The notes below the pieces were generated by a model, which was not told the origin of the DNA, did not search any database, and was given only the letters and a program-made list of their open reading frames with translations. The translations under genes were made by a program, and so were the position numbers. DNA of 59,546 bases from a virus. Location of the stretch: the IMG/VR virus record IMGVR_UViG_3300042452_000420, positions 1-59,546 of that record, one strand, 5' to 3'. Below are positions 39,447 to 46,320 of the stretch, piece after piece; position 1 is the first letter of the stretch, and every line of letters starts with the position of its first letter.

Positions 39447-39744
39447 ACGCACCTCCATGAATGGCTACCGAACGGCAGCCGAATAGCCCGCCATGCTGTG
39501 GCCGATCACGCAACCCGGCAAACCTCACCATTTGCCGGCCTTTGAGATCGGATTAGTGCATGCCGCTGTTGACATGCCCACGCCGATGCAGGCGGTTGTT
39601 GCGTGTTGCTTTTAGGCCGCATGCAGCCCCAGCACCACAGTCAGCCCATGGCGGGCTATTCGGACACCGTAGAAACGGCAACCGAACCCGGACAGCGACA
39701 CGGAATAACCCATAAGGGCTGCCACTGCCCGGGATCGAATCCCG
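39447..39744. repeat. Intergenic region with long inverted repeat and hairpins
   Basis: No convincing gene is present. CCGAATAGCCCGCCATG (39479-39495) and CATGGCGGGCTATTCGG (39647-39663) are perfect 17-base inverted repeats separated by 151 bases. Between them CCGGCAAA/TTTGCCGG (8-base stem, 39515-39538) forms a hairpin, and a TTGACA stands at 39572-39577. At 39731-39745 CGGGAT/ATCCCG forms another small hairpin just after the stop of the gene at 39745. The region separates the first two leftward genes. Confidence 0.6.
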
Positions 39745-40086
39745 TTAACTGAGCGCACGCTGCCATGCATTAGCGGCCCGCGAGCCGCCGCACAGCACAA
39801 TGGCCAGCGTGTCTAACTGATCGCGGAGCGTTTCATCCGCAAACCACGGCCAGCCATACAGGCTGCCCCCAGAGCGGTGAAACTTCACCAGCGACCACAA
39901 CAATCCAGCGGCATCGTCAGAGGGCTTAGAAGCCCGCCAGCCGCCCGTCCTAGTGTTGAGACACCCTGAGACTGCCCGAACGGCCAATTCATCAGACGGC
40001 ACAGCAACATTGCCAGCCGCCCGAAGTTTGGCCAAGGGTTCAGCCAAGGCTGCCATCACCACTAGGGAGTGATCCACTTTCGACAT
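39745..40086 (-). CDS. First protein of the leftward operon, unknown
   Basis: A 113-residue protein with GGAGG 4 bases before ATG 40086. It is helical: KVDHSLVVMAALAEPLAKLR, SDELAVRAVSGCLNTRTGG, DDAAGLLWSLVKFHRSGGSL and ETLRDQLDTLAIVLCGGS. As the gene nearest the divergent control region it is in the position of a regulator, but no HTH is clear. The function remains open. Confidence 0.6.
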   Translation of the reverse strand: MSKVDHSLVVMAALAEPLAKLRAAGNVAVPSDELAVRAVSGCLNTRTGGWRASKPSDDAAGLLWSLVKFHRSGGSLYGWPWFADETLRDQLDTLAIVLCGGSRAANAWQRALS

Positions 40087-40290
40087 GGAACCTCCATTGG
40101 CTGCCCGCATGCGCAGGAGTAATACGTTTCCTCCTGTCAGAAAATCGTCGCAACATAACTGGCGGGAAGGTACACACGGGCAGGAAAAATATCCTGACCG
40201 CATGACACATCACACGCCAAGCCTGTGGCGACGATCCATGCCGAAAAATCCATCCCGGCCGGATTGAACCGGGCCGGATTGAATTGGCAA

Positions 40291-40319
40291 CATATATGGC
40301 GGGAAGGTACAAACGCCAA
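40291..40319 (-). promoter_or_regulatory. Candidate leftward promoter
   Basis: On the minus strand, TTGGCG (plus 40314-40319) and TATATG (plus 40291-40296) are exactly 17 bases apart. They lie within and beside the second direct repeat, so a protein bound there would compete with RNA polymerase. It would drive the run of small genes from 40086 leftwards. Confidence 0.45.
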
Positions 40320-40339
40320 AAATATTTTTCAGTGGGCTA

Positions 40340-40368
40340 TTGACACTGGACGAAAAGACAACTAGACT
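40340..40368 (+). promoter_or_regulatory. Strong rightward promoter
   Basis: A perfect TTGACA (40340-40345) and TAGACT (40363-40368) are 17 bases apart, 49 bases before the ATG at 40418. The -10 form TAnACT recurs in the candidate promoter at 50347. Confidence 0.7.
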
Positions 40369-40417
40369 ACAACGCGACGGGCTGAAACCCGTCAAACCAT
40401 TAGAGGAGTATGGGACA

Positions 40418-41269
40418 ATGGCAACGAAAAAGCATCTCGCCGGTATCCGGCATCGTTTGTTCGGTCTGATTGTTACCAACCCCGCGCCGGGGACGGTATT
40501 CAATCCACGGGACTATCTGGCAGACCCGGGCCGGTTCCGCGATTGTATGGCATGGTGGAAGTACAAAGCAGCCCGGGCGGGGGTTGGGGATGGATTGCCG
40601 CGAGACTTGCGCGAGGCGAGGCTAGAACAGGCCGCGCAGGATACGCTCTCGGTGTTTTTGGATCGCGACTATGGCAAGGCGAAAATAACAGCCGACGAGC
40701 CTACGCGGGCAGTAATGGGCGCAGCCGCTTATATGCGGCGAGCGTACTACATTCTGCCGCAAGTAGGCGACCAACCCCGCCGCCGGGATAGCCGCAAGTG
40801 GTACCCCTACAATCGGGCATTGAATGCCGGAACCCCCAACCCGTCGCGGATTGTCGCAGCCAGTTTTAACGCGACGGAAGACAGGGCCGCGCTCATGGGG
40901 GAGCATGACGACGCCCCGGGCGATACTGTCGCAGTGGCGGGAGGGGAAGGTAGGCCACGGACGGACGGAAAAATGGTACCCACCATGACGATCCTGCGCC
41001 AGTGGGTGGAACGTAGGGGGGAAGAGTTGGAAGAGATGGCGGAGGTGGAAACGGGTTGGCGGATGGATCGTCGGTTTGGCAAGGCGCAGGAGTACCCCGC
41101 GTGCATTGTAACGGACGGGAAGCCGCAACCCCGCCGCCGATACACTCCGGCCGCGCCCGGGCCGATGGTACGCGGCCGGGATAGTGGGGAGCGATCCATG
41201 CTCACCACTATCCATCCCAACCCGGAAGCGTACCGGGCGGAGTTGGCGGAATACTACGCGGGGAAGTAG
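40418..41269 (+). CDS. Unknown protein behind the rightward promoter
   Basis: A 283-residue protein. ATG 40418 is chosen (GAGGAG 9 bases upstream); a TTG start at 40340 would lie on the promoter. Residues 1-110 are helical and basic (KKHLAGIRHRLFGL; FRDCMAWWKYKAARAG; EARLEQAAQDTLSVFLDRDY). Residues 120-180 are Arg/Asn-rich, and the C-terminus is charged. It is a single-gene unit closed by a terminator, facing away from the leftward operon. That is the position of a regulator or replication initiator, but no known domain is visible. Confidence 0.5.
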   Translation: MATKKHLAGIRHRLFGLIVTNPAPGTVFNPRDYLADPGRFRDCMAWWKYKAARAGVGDGLPRDLREARLEQAAQDTLSVFLDRDYGKAKITADEPTRAVMGAAAYMRRAYYILPQVGDQPRRRDSRKWYPYNRALNAGTPNPSRIVAASFNATEDRAALMGEHDDAPGDTVAVAGGEGRPRTDGKMVPTMTILRQWVERRGEELEEMAEVETGWRMDRRFGKAQEYPACIVTDGKPQPRRRYTPAAPGPMVRGRDSGERSMLTTIHPNPEAYRAELAEYYAGK

Positions 41270-41275
41270 ACTAGC

Positions 41276-41296
41276 GTACACTTCACAAGCGTACAC
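41276..41296 (+). repeat. Pair of GTACAC repeats
   Basis: GCGTACACT occurs twice 15 bases apart, with GTACAC at 41276-41281 and 41291-41296, between the stop at 41269 and the terminator. GTACAC also occurs before the gene at 44990 (44976 and 44984) and before 49717 (49685). It may be a regulator site or part of -10 elements; the 6-base word is not rare, so this is weak. Confidence 0.3.
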
Positions 41297-41301
41297 TATA
41301 G

Positions 41302-41333
41302 CCCCGCCCCTCTAATCGGGGGGCGGGGTTTTT
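41302..41333 (+). terminator. Rho-independent terminator
   Basis: CCCCGCCCC (41302-41310) and GGGGCGGGG (41320-41328) form a 9-base GC stem with a 9-base loop, followed by TTTTT. It closes the one-gene unit of 40418-41269. Confidence 0.85.
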
Positions 41334-41742
41334 CATGCGCCGGGCGGAGAGTGTACGTGTGGACAGTAGGGTACAAATGAACGGGAGGGGGGACGATGCA
41401 TCGAAATTTCTCCGGAGTCAAAAAACTGGAGAATTGATCTTGCAATTGTGTTGCATTTGGAATTGCTTGCCTAGCCGAAAGCGTAACCCGTTGCAGCGTA
41501 GGGGGTTGCGGCATGGCTGGGAAGCCTATCGGCACGCACGACCCCTCCCCCATCCCCCCCCGGCGCGTCAGCGTATTCTTGTCATACCCACCCCGGGATT
41601 TTTTGTCCCCTTCGGGCGTCAGCTTTTTCTCCCGCGTTTCCCGCCGGTTTCGTCACGCCGCAACCGCGTGCCGTTTTGGACAACTCGCCCTCCGCCCCTA
41701 GTTTCCAGCCCAGCGGACACTTGCCTGTTAGAAGGAATCGTC
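41334..41742 (+). other. Intergenic leader with possible 13-residue peptide
   Basis: No clear gene is present. A mini-frame at 41396-41437 has an outstanding GGGAGGGGGG site before its ATG and would encode MHRNFSGVKKLEN. It is followed by an AT-rich stretch with TTGCAATTGTGTTGCAT around 41440-41456. A longer frame runs through to the Cys-rich gene without a good start. It may be a transcribed leader for the downstream operon. Confidence 0.35.
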
Positions 41743-42069
41743 ATGGCCTGCTGCAACTGCTGCTGCGAAAAACTGGACAAGCACTGCTGTGATGGTGCGT
41801 GCCAGGATAGCCCGTGCGATGGGTGCGAGGGCGCTGGAGACTGCGGCGAGGGCGAATACTGCTGCGGTGGGCAATGCGTCCCACAATCGGAACTGGTAGC
41901 CATAGCCACACCCGGCGGAGATTGCGGCGATCCGAGCCCATGCCAGCCTGACGAGACATGCTGTCCTACCGGGTGTTGCCCGGAAACTAATTGGTGGTGC
42001 TGCATTGACGCCAGTCAGTTCTGCGCGGCAACTCCGTGTGACTGCCCGCGAGTAAACCCACTGCCATGA
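41743..42069 (+). CDS. Extremely cysteine-rich protein (25 Cys in 108 residues)
   Basis: ATG 41743 follows AGAAGGA. The protein starts MACCNCCCEKLDKHCCDGAC and keeps this density to residue 101: CDGCEGAGDCGEGEYCCGGQ, CGDPSPCQPDETCCPTGCC and WWCCIDASQFC. There is no signal peptide. The repeated CC pairs with GxCCxxG spacing resemble disulfide-knot or granulin-like repeats and could bind metal or form many disulfides. It is coupled by ATGA to the next gene and leads the structural operon. Such proteins remind me of planctomycete proteomes. Confidence 0.6.
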   Translation: MACCNCCCEKLDKHCCDGACQDSPCDGCEGAGDCGEGEYCCGGQCVPQSELVAIATPGGDCGDPSPCQPDETCCPTGCCPETNWWCCIDASQFCAATPCDCPRVNPLP

Positions 42070-42527
42070 TTACCACACGCCTCCAAAACTTGGCCGACAG
42101 ATGCAAAGAGCGCGGCTACACGCTGGCAGAAGTTATGCCGTGTGTTGTCCGGCGTGATGGCAACAGGATTACAGTCGATGAAACGCACCCGGCGTATCCG
42201 CGAGAGTCCAAACCGGGATTTGAAACCGCCCCCCCCAAGCCCCGCCCCCCCAAAGTCGAAGAAGTCGGTCACGGTCCAGGCACGGAATTGAAGGCCCTCC
42301 TGAAGAAAGTCGGTATCGTCGCCTCTCCCAGTTGTTCATGTAACACCCGCGCCAAGCTCATGGATGCCAATGAGTTAGAGGAACCCGGGTGGTGCGAGAA
42401 GAACCTGGAGACGATCTGCGACTGGCTCCAGGAAGAGGCGACGAAAAGGAAACTCCCCTTCGTCCGCATGGCTGCCAAGATTCTTGTCCGGCAGGCCATT
42501 CGCAATGCCCGCAAAAAGGGACAGTGA
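42066..42527 (+). CDS. Conserved protein with CNTRA/WCEKN motif
   Basis: A 153-residue protein in ATGA overlap. After a Pro/Lys linker (residues 50-65) it carries GPGTELKALLKKVGIVASPS (70-89), CSCNTRAKLMDANELEEPGW, CEKNLETICDWLQEEATKRK and an AAKILVRQAIRNARKKG end. I know this C-terminal pattern from phages and from planctomycete genomes, often beside glycosyltransferase genes. The cysteines may bind metal. The role is unknown; it is co-expressed with the Cys-rich protein. Confidence 0.6.
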   Translation: MITTRLQNLADRCKERGYTLAEVMPCVVRRDGNRITVDETHPAYPRESKPGFETAPPKPRPPKVEEVGHGPGTELKALLKKVGIVASPSCSCNTRAKLMDANELEEPGWCEKNLETICDWLQEEATKRKLPFVRMAAKILVRQAIRNARKKGQ

Positions 42528-42544
42528 TCTCTTAGGAGAACCAC

Positions 42545-42985
42545 ATGGCCTTTGACTTACTGGGCGAGGCGGATCTGGCGGATGTCCAAGGCTTCGATCT
42601 CTTGGAGGAGATGCGCAAGCGCGGTGGGGCCAACCTTGGTCGCGCCACTTCACCGGAGGCCCAAGCCCAGCAACTCGCCGCCCGACAGCGGCAGATCCAA
42701 GAACGCGCCCAGGCCCAGCAGGACGCCCGCCGTACACAAACCTTTGCAACAGGAAATTCCATGATGAACCACGGCGCCTCAGGCGCTTACCACGCTGCGA
42801 TGGGCTCTGCACAACAGGGCAAGGCCCTTGGCGACATGATCTCCCAGACCATGTCTGCGCACCAGGACGAGAACGACTCCCGTGTCGCCCAACTCCGAGA
42901 ACTACGCCGCATGGAGCATGAGAAGGAACTGAAGCGCATGGAGTTGGATGCTCTCCTGGCCCGCATCGATGCAGCACGGAGGTAA
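42545..42985 (+). CDS. Coiled-coil protein, possibly virion-associated
   Basis: A 146-residue protein with TTAGGAG before ATG 42545. Residues 35-65 are Gln/Ala/Arg-rich helix (EAQAQQLAARQRQIQERAQA). Residues 66-100 are Ser/Gly/Met-rich, and residues 105-146 form a charged coiled coil (RVAQLRELRRMEHEKELKRM). The composition is like the internal-virion genes at 6086-8018. No domain is recognised. Confidence 0.45.
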   Translation: MAFDLLGEADLADVQGFDLLEEMRKRGGANLGRATSPEAQAQQLAARQRQIQERAQAQQDARRTQTFATGNSMMNHGASGAYHAAMGSAQQGKALGDMISQTMSAHQDENDSRVAQLRELRRMEHEKELKRMELDALLARIDAARR

Positions 42986-42987
42986 CG

Positions 42988-43032
42988 ATGTTCGACTTTC
43001 TCTTTGACGACGACTGGGACGATGGACCCTGA
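42988..43032 (+). CDS. 14-residue acidic mini-ORF
   Basis: It starts at ATG 42988 after GGAGGTAACG and reads MFDFLFDDDWDDGP. Its stop lies inside the start of the next gene (43022), so it may be a coupling leader for that gene, which lacks its own strong ribosome binding site. It could also be chance. Confidence 0.3.
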   Translation: MFDFLFDDDWDDGP

Positions 43033-43177
43033 AGGCGACAAGATCCGCAAACTCCGCAAGGGTCTGTGGGCCAACGTCCACGCCAAGCGTGAACGCGGCG
43101 AAGCTCCCGCCAAGCCGGGTGACAAGGACTACCCAGATCCCAAGCAGTGGAGGAAGTTGAGTGGACAGCGAGGGTGA
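43022..43177 (+). CDS. Conserved 51-residue basic phage protein
   Basis: ATG 43022 overlaps the preceding mini-ORF. The sequence GLWANVHAKRERGEAPAKPG, then DKDYPDPKQWRKL matches a small basic protein common in phage genomes. Its first residues (MDPEGDKIRKL) are nearly the same as those of the next gene, which suggests a local duplication. The function is unknown; the high Lys/Arg content suggests nucleic acid contact. Confidence 0.6.
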   Translation: MDPEGDKIRKLRKGLWANVHAKRERGEAPAKPGDKDYPDPKQWRKLSGQRG

Positions 43178-43433
43178 CAAGATCCGGAAGCTGATTCCGA
43201 ATCGTCCCGTCAGGGATGTCCAGGGCGGCAAGAAGTTCGTCGTCCGCGCCAAGGTCGGTGACGAGGAGCGACTGGTCCGTTTCGGGGATGCGTCCATGGA
43301 ACACTACAAGGACGGCTCCGGGGGCGGTCATGGAGACGAGGGCCGAAGAGAAAACTTCAAAGCCCGCCACAACTGCTCCGAGAAGACCGACAAGCTGAAG
43401 CCGGGTTATTGGTCATGCAACTGGTCATGGTGA
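43161..43433 (+). CDS. Conserved phage protein (RARHxC...YWSC type, DUF5872-like)
   Basis: A 90-residue protein from GTG 43161 with GGAGG upstream. KKFVVRAKVGDEERLVRFGD, then MEHYKDGS, RRENFKARHNC and PGYWSCNWSW are the marks of a small protein found in many phages; the DUF number is from memory. The Cys and His positions could bind metal. The first 11 residues repeat those of the preceding gene. Such proteins are often near the head genes. Confidence 0.6.
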   Translation: MDSEGDKIRKLIPNRPVRDVQGGKKFVVRAKVGDEERLVRFGDASMEHYKDGSGGGHGDEGRRENFKARHNCSEKTDKLKPGYWSCNWSW

Positions 43434-43439
43434 GCGCTG

Positions 43440-44366
43440 ATGGGCCCTGACCAGATTGCGGACGAGATCCGCCAACTCCTCCGGGACGCCAAAGACACCG
43501 ACTATGAGATGCCCGGCATGGTGTCTCTTGCAGTCAATCATCCCGGCATTCTGGCGTATCAGGTCAAAACCCAACCGCACTACCAGCAGGACATGCGGAG
43601 AGGAAAGTTCCTGGACGGCGTGGAGGATATGAAGTCCCGCAACGACCGCTACATGCGAGTCACCGGAGATCAGTCCGCTCACGTATTCACTGAAGGCATG
43701 GGGCGATCCGGTATCCCCTTCCTGGAAGAAGCGGTCGGCAAGCAGAAGTCCCTGAAGTCACCCTACTGGAATCGCGGCGTCTTGGCATTCGGTCAGCCAC
43801 TTCGCGCAGGAACTGACTACATGCAGGCTTTCGCATCCACCAACATGAATGCCGGCCGGATGCTTGGCGGAGACGAGAAGGCTGCTGACGACCTATCGGA
43901 TTCTGCCAACCGCCTGCTTCTGGGGCTTCCCAGGGCGCTGTCTGGCGAGAAGGATCCGATGCAGTATGCGTGGGAGGCGGAGCGCAAGGCGGAAGAGGAT
44001 CGCCCTGTGGGGGATCTGACATTCGCTATCGACGCCCTGGATCGCCCGCGAGCGTCGATGGCCATGTCCTCATTGCCCTATGAGATGACCGCCCGTCGCG
44101 GAATGACCGATGGCGGTGATATGGCGTTCCCAATCTTTGGCGACGGCCTGGGGGGCAAGGTCGCTGCAATGGCAATCGATGCAGTTACTGACCCTCTCAG
44201 TGAAGGCCCGCATGCAATCCGCGCTCTTCTGCAAGGACGCAGACTTGCGGCCGGCGGTCACATGCTTGGCGAGACTGCATTACCAGGAGCATTCATGGGG
44301 ATCAGCGAAGCCATGCGAGCAAAAGCCGAAGAAACCGCTCGCCGCCTGAATGAGGAGTTGCGCTAA
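43440..44366 (+). CDS. Hypothetical, probably virion-associated protein
   Basis: A 308-residue protein with GGTGAG before ATG 43440. Residues 1-90 include GPDQIADEIRQLLRDAKDTD. Residues 100-175 have Gly/Asn-rich and helical parts (STNMNAGRMLGG; DLSDSANRLLLGLPRALSG). The C-terminal third is Gly/Ala/Met-rich (FGDGLGGKVAAMAIDAV; GHMLGETALPGAFMG). It precedes the scaffold and capsid genes. No domain is recognised. Confidence 0.45.
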   Translation: MGPDQIADEIRQLLRDAKDTDYEMPGMVSLAVNHPGILAYQVKTQPHYQQDMRRGKFLDGVEDMKSRNDRYMRVTGDQSAHVFTEGMGRSGIPFLEEAVGKQKSLKSPYWNRGVLAFGQPLRAGTDYMQAFASTNMNAGRMLGGDEKAADDLSDSANRLLLGLPRALSGEKDPMQYAWEAERKAEEDRPVGDLTFAIDALDRPRASMAMSSLPYEMTARRGMTDGGDMAFPIFGDGLGGKVAAMAIDAVTDPLSEGPHAIRALLQGRRLAAGGHMLGETALPGAFMGISEAMRAKAEETARRLNEELR

Positions 44367-44974
44367 TGCCTAACCCAACCCGCTACGTCGCAGACTTCAC
44401 CGGCCAACTCCCATGGATCGCGGAGGACATCGCCAAGAACCTCCCCCGCGCAGACCCAGAGACTGCCATGGAAGCCATGATGATGGCCCGCAGGAACATC
44501 CCGGTGGACGACAGTCCCTTGGAGATGATCCGGCAGCAGATGCGCGGCGAAGAGAACTACGGCTACGACCAAGGCCGTGTATCTCTTCCACCCAACAAGA
44601 CGCGGTGGGATGCCATGCAGGAGACGATGTCAGAGTCTCCCGGCTGGGCCCGCAAAGTAGGTCATCGACTGCAATACCATGAGCCGCAAGAGTGGCCCGT
44701 GGATCCTGAAGCACTCCGCGCAATGCGCCGTCAGGCCATGGCCGAAGCCTACCTGGATCAGGCAAGAACAAATCCAGAGATCGCCTCCATGCTCCCCATG
44801 GGTCTGCGACCTGGAATCCTCCCCGACAAACTCTTGGCAAGGCTCGCCGCAGAATCCCCGCAAGTCGTTCTCCGAAAGGCACTCCAAGAGAACCCAGAGA
44901 TCGTCGGAGGACTGATGGGCGCAGGGGGAGTCATGGGTGGCGGCATAGCCTATGGGCTATTGAGTGACGAATAG
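44366..44974 (+). CDS. Hypothetical, probably virion-associated protein
   Basis: A 202-residue protein in TAATG overlap. It is helical and Met-rich (DPETAMEAMMMARRNIP; PLEMIRQQMRGEENY; LRAMRRQAMAEAYLDQA) and ends in a hydrophobic Gly-rich segment (GGLMGAGGVMGGGIAYGLL, residues about 180-198) that could enter a membrane. That tail is reminiscent of ejection or membrane-interacting virion proteins. The function is inferred from composition only. Confidence 0.45.
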   Translation: MPNPTRYVADFTGQLPWIAEDIAKNLPRADPETAMEAMMMARRNIPVDDSPLEMIRQQMRGEENYGYDQGRVSLPPNKTRWDAMQETMSESPGWARKVGHRLQYHEPQEWPVDPEALRAMRRQAMAEAYLDQARTNPEIASMLPMGLRPGILPDKLLARLAAESPQVVLRKALQENPEIVGGLMGAGGVMGGGIAYGLLSDE

Positions 44975-44989
44975 TGTACACTGGTACAC

Positions 44990-45208
44990 ATGAAGCACAT
45001 CATCCACGTTAACCAGCACGTAATCAAAAAGAACAACAAGACCGGGGAGCGCGACCCCGTCCTCACGGTAAAGACGTACAAGTCCAACCAATACGCCCAC
45101 TCCGTGAAGATCAACGGTCCCTGCGTGGTGCGATACGAACCGGACAGCCCGCTCTCATGTGGCGCCCGGGTGTGGATTGAGACGGAGGCGGAGGTCGAAG
45201 CCCAATAA
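44990..45208 (+). CDS. Conserved small phage protein (KHIIHVNQHVI type)
   Basis: A 72-residue protein beginning MKHIIHVNQHVIKKNNKTGE, then VLTVKTYKSNQYAHSV and SPLSCGARVWIETEA. This beta-type pattern is shared by many phage proteins of unknown function. No Shine-Dalgarno is visible: GTGTACACTGGTACAC lies directly before the ATG. TACACT at 44977-44982 could be a -10 element, so the mRNA may be leaderless. No good -35 is seen. Confidence 0.7.
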   Translation: MKHIIHVNQHVIKKNNKTGERDPVLTVKTYKSNQYAHSVKINGPCVVRYEPDSPLSCGARVWIETEAEVEAQ

Positions 45209-45279
45209 ATCGGTTCGCGTTCCGGCTGAACTGGACACTTATTCACCAGAGGAACCTCCTCCCCCCGAAGGTGAAATAA

Positions 45280-46320
45280 ATGTCCGACGAAGTAATCCAG
45301 AACGAATCCGTTGCCGAAGACACCGTTTCGGCTCCCGTTGATTCCGCCCCGCAGTCTGCGCCGACTCCGCAGAGCGAGAGCTTTGCGTCCCCCTACGAAG
45401 CCTTCCGCCATCTCCCGGAGTTCCAGGGCCAGGACGATCTCGCCATCGCCCAGAACCTGTACCGGGCGTTCAATGGTTACGGCGAAACACAGCGCCAGCT
45501 TCAGCAGTACCAGTCGCTGATTCCGCACACCACGGAATACGTGGCCAACCGCGAGAAGTACCAGCAGTGGCTCGCCGCCCAGCAGGAGGCCAGCAAGCCC
45601 AAGCCGGCAGAGCAGCCGAAGTGGTGGAACCCGCCCTCGGTCGAAGACACCTACAAGAACTACATCATCCGCGACCCCCAGACGGGCAAAGAGGTCATCG
45701 ACCCCAACGCCCCGTTTGAGGCCCAGCAGGCTCTCCGGAAGTACCAGGACTACACCGCGCAGTTCGCGCGGAAGCTGGTCACCGATCCGGAGTCCACGCT
45801 GAAGCCGTTCGTTGAACAGGTCGCGATGCAGAAGGCCCAGGAACTGGTCCAGCAGCACCTCGGCCAGTATCAGGCCCAGAATTTCGTAACCGACCTGGAG
45901 CGGCAGAACGCCGACTGGCTGTATGACCAGAACGGCCAAGTCTCCCGCGAAGGTCAGGCGATCCAGGCGTACATCCAGCAGGCTTCTCAAATCGGCATAG
46001 CCGACCCCAAGGCCCGCTGGCAGTACGCCACTGGAATGCTGCAGCGCGACCTTCTGAATCTGCGCTACCAGCAGATGCAGTCGCAGTTCGCCGCTCCGCC
46101 GCAGGCCGCGTATCCGCAGCCCATGGACTACGCGCCGCAGCCTGAGTACGCACCGCAGCCGGTCGATCCGGTTGCCCAACAGAACATGCAGTTCCTGCGC
46201 GAGCGTGCCACCCGCACGCCCAACAGGTCTGCAGGCACTACAGAGCCTCGGGCACCGCGCCAGAGGATGAGCTTTGAAGATCGGCTGAAAGGCCAACTCG
46301 TTACTGATGGAGTGATCTAA
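45280..46320 (+). CDS. Capsid scaffolding protein
   Basis: A 346-residue protein with GAAGGTG before ATG 45280. It is acidic and Gln/Pro/Ala-rich. Helical segments span about 42-95 (DLAIAQNLYRAFNGYGETQR) and 165-250 (FVEQVAMQKAQELVQQHLGQ), then a Pro/Gln linker and a basic helical C-terminus (RQRMSFEDRLKGQLVTDG), which in scaffold proteins binds the coat. It lies directly before the major capsid gene with a TAATG overlap. There is no protease motif. Confidence 0.7.
   Translation: MSDEVIQNESVAEDTVSAPVDSAPQSAPTPQSESFASPYEAFRHLPEFQGQDDLAIAQNLYRAFNGYGETQRQLQQYQSLIPHTTEYVANREKYQQWLAAQQEASKPKPAEQPKWWNPPSVEDTYKNYIIRDPQTGKEVIDPNAPFEAQQALRKYQDYTAQFARKLVTDPESTLKPFVEQVAMQKAQELVQQHLGQYQAQNFVTDLERQNADWLYDQNGQVSREGQAIQAYIQQASQIGIADPKARWQYATGMLQRDLLNLRYQQMQSQFAAPPQAAYPQPMDYAPQPEYAPQPVDPVAQQNMQFLRERATRTPNRSAGTTEPRAPRQRMSFEDRLKGQLVTDGVI

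Larger units (their letters stand above)
40087..40417. promoter_or_regulatory. Divergent control region with direct repeats
   Basis: This 331-base gap lies between leftward and rightward units. Two 24-base direct repeats, at 40151-40174 and 40288-40311, agree at 22 positions (CAACATA..TGGCGGGAAGGTACA without gaps) and both are followed by A-rich blocks. GGGCCGGATTGAA-type repeats occur at 40257-40284. It is a good candidate for an operator or iteron region controlling both operons. Confidence 0.6.

Noticed and set aside
39700-39760. tRNA-like T-arm (GGATCGAATCC) near 39731
   Set aside because: No acceptor stem, D-arm or anticodon arm could be built on either strand; it is a small hairpin after a stop codon.
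39612-39800. Minus-strand frame of 62 codons in the inverted-repeat region
   Set aside because: No ribosome binding site, overlaps the end of the 39745 gene and has no protein-like pattern.
41335-42069. 244-codon version of the Cys-rich gene
   Set aside because: The upstream 136 codons lack a good start and have noncoding character; the AAGGA-preceded ATG at 41743 begins the Cys-rich part.
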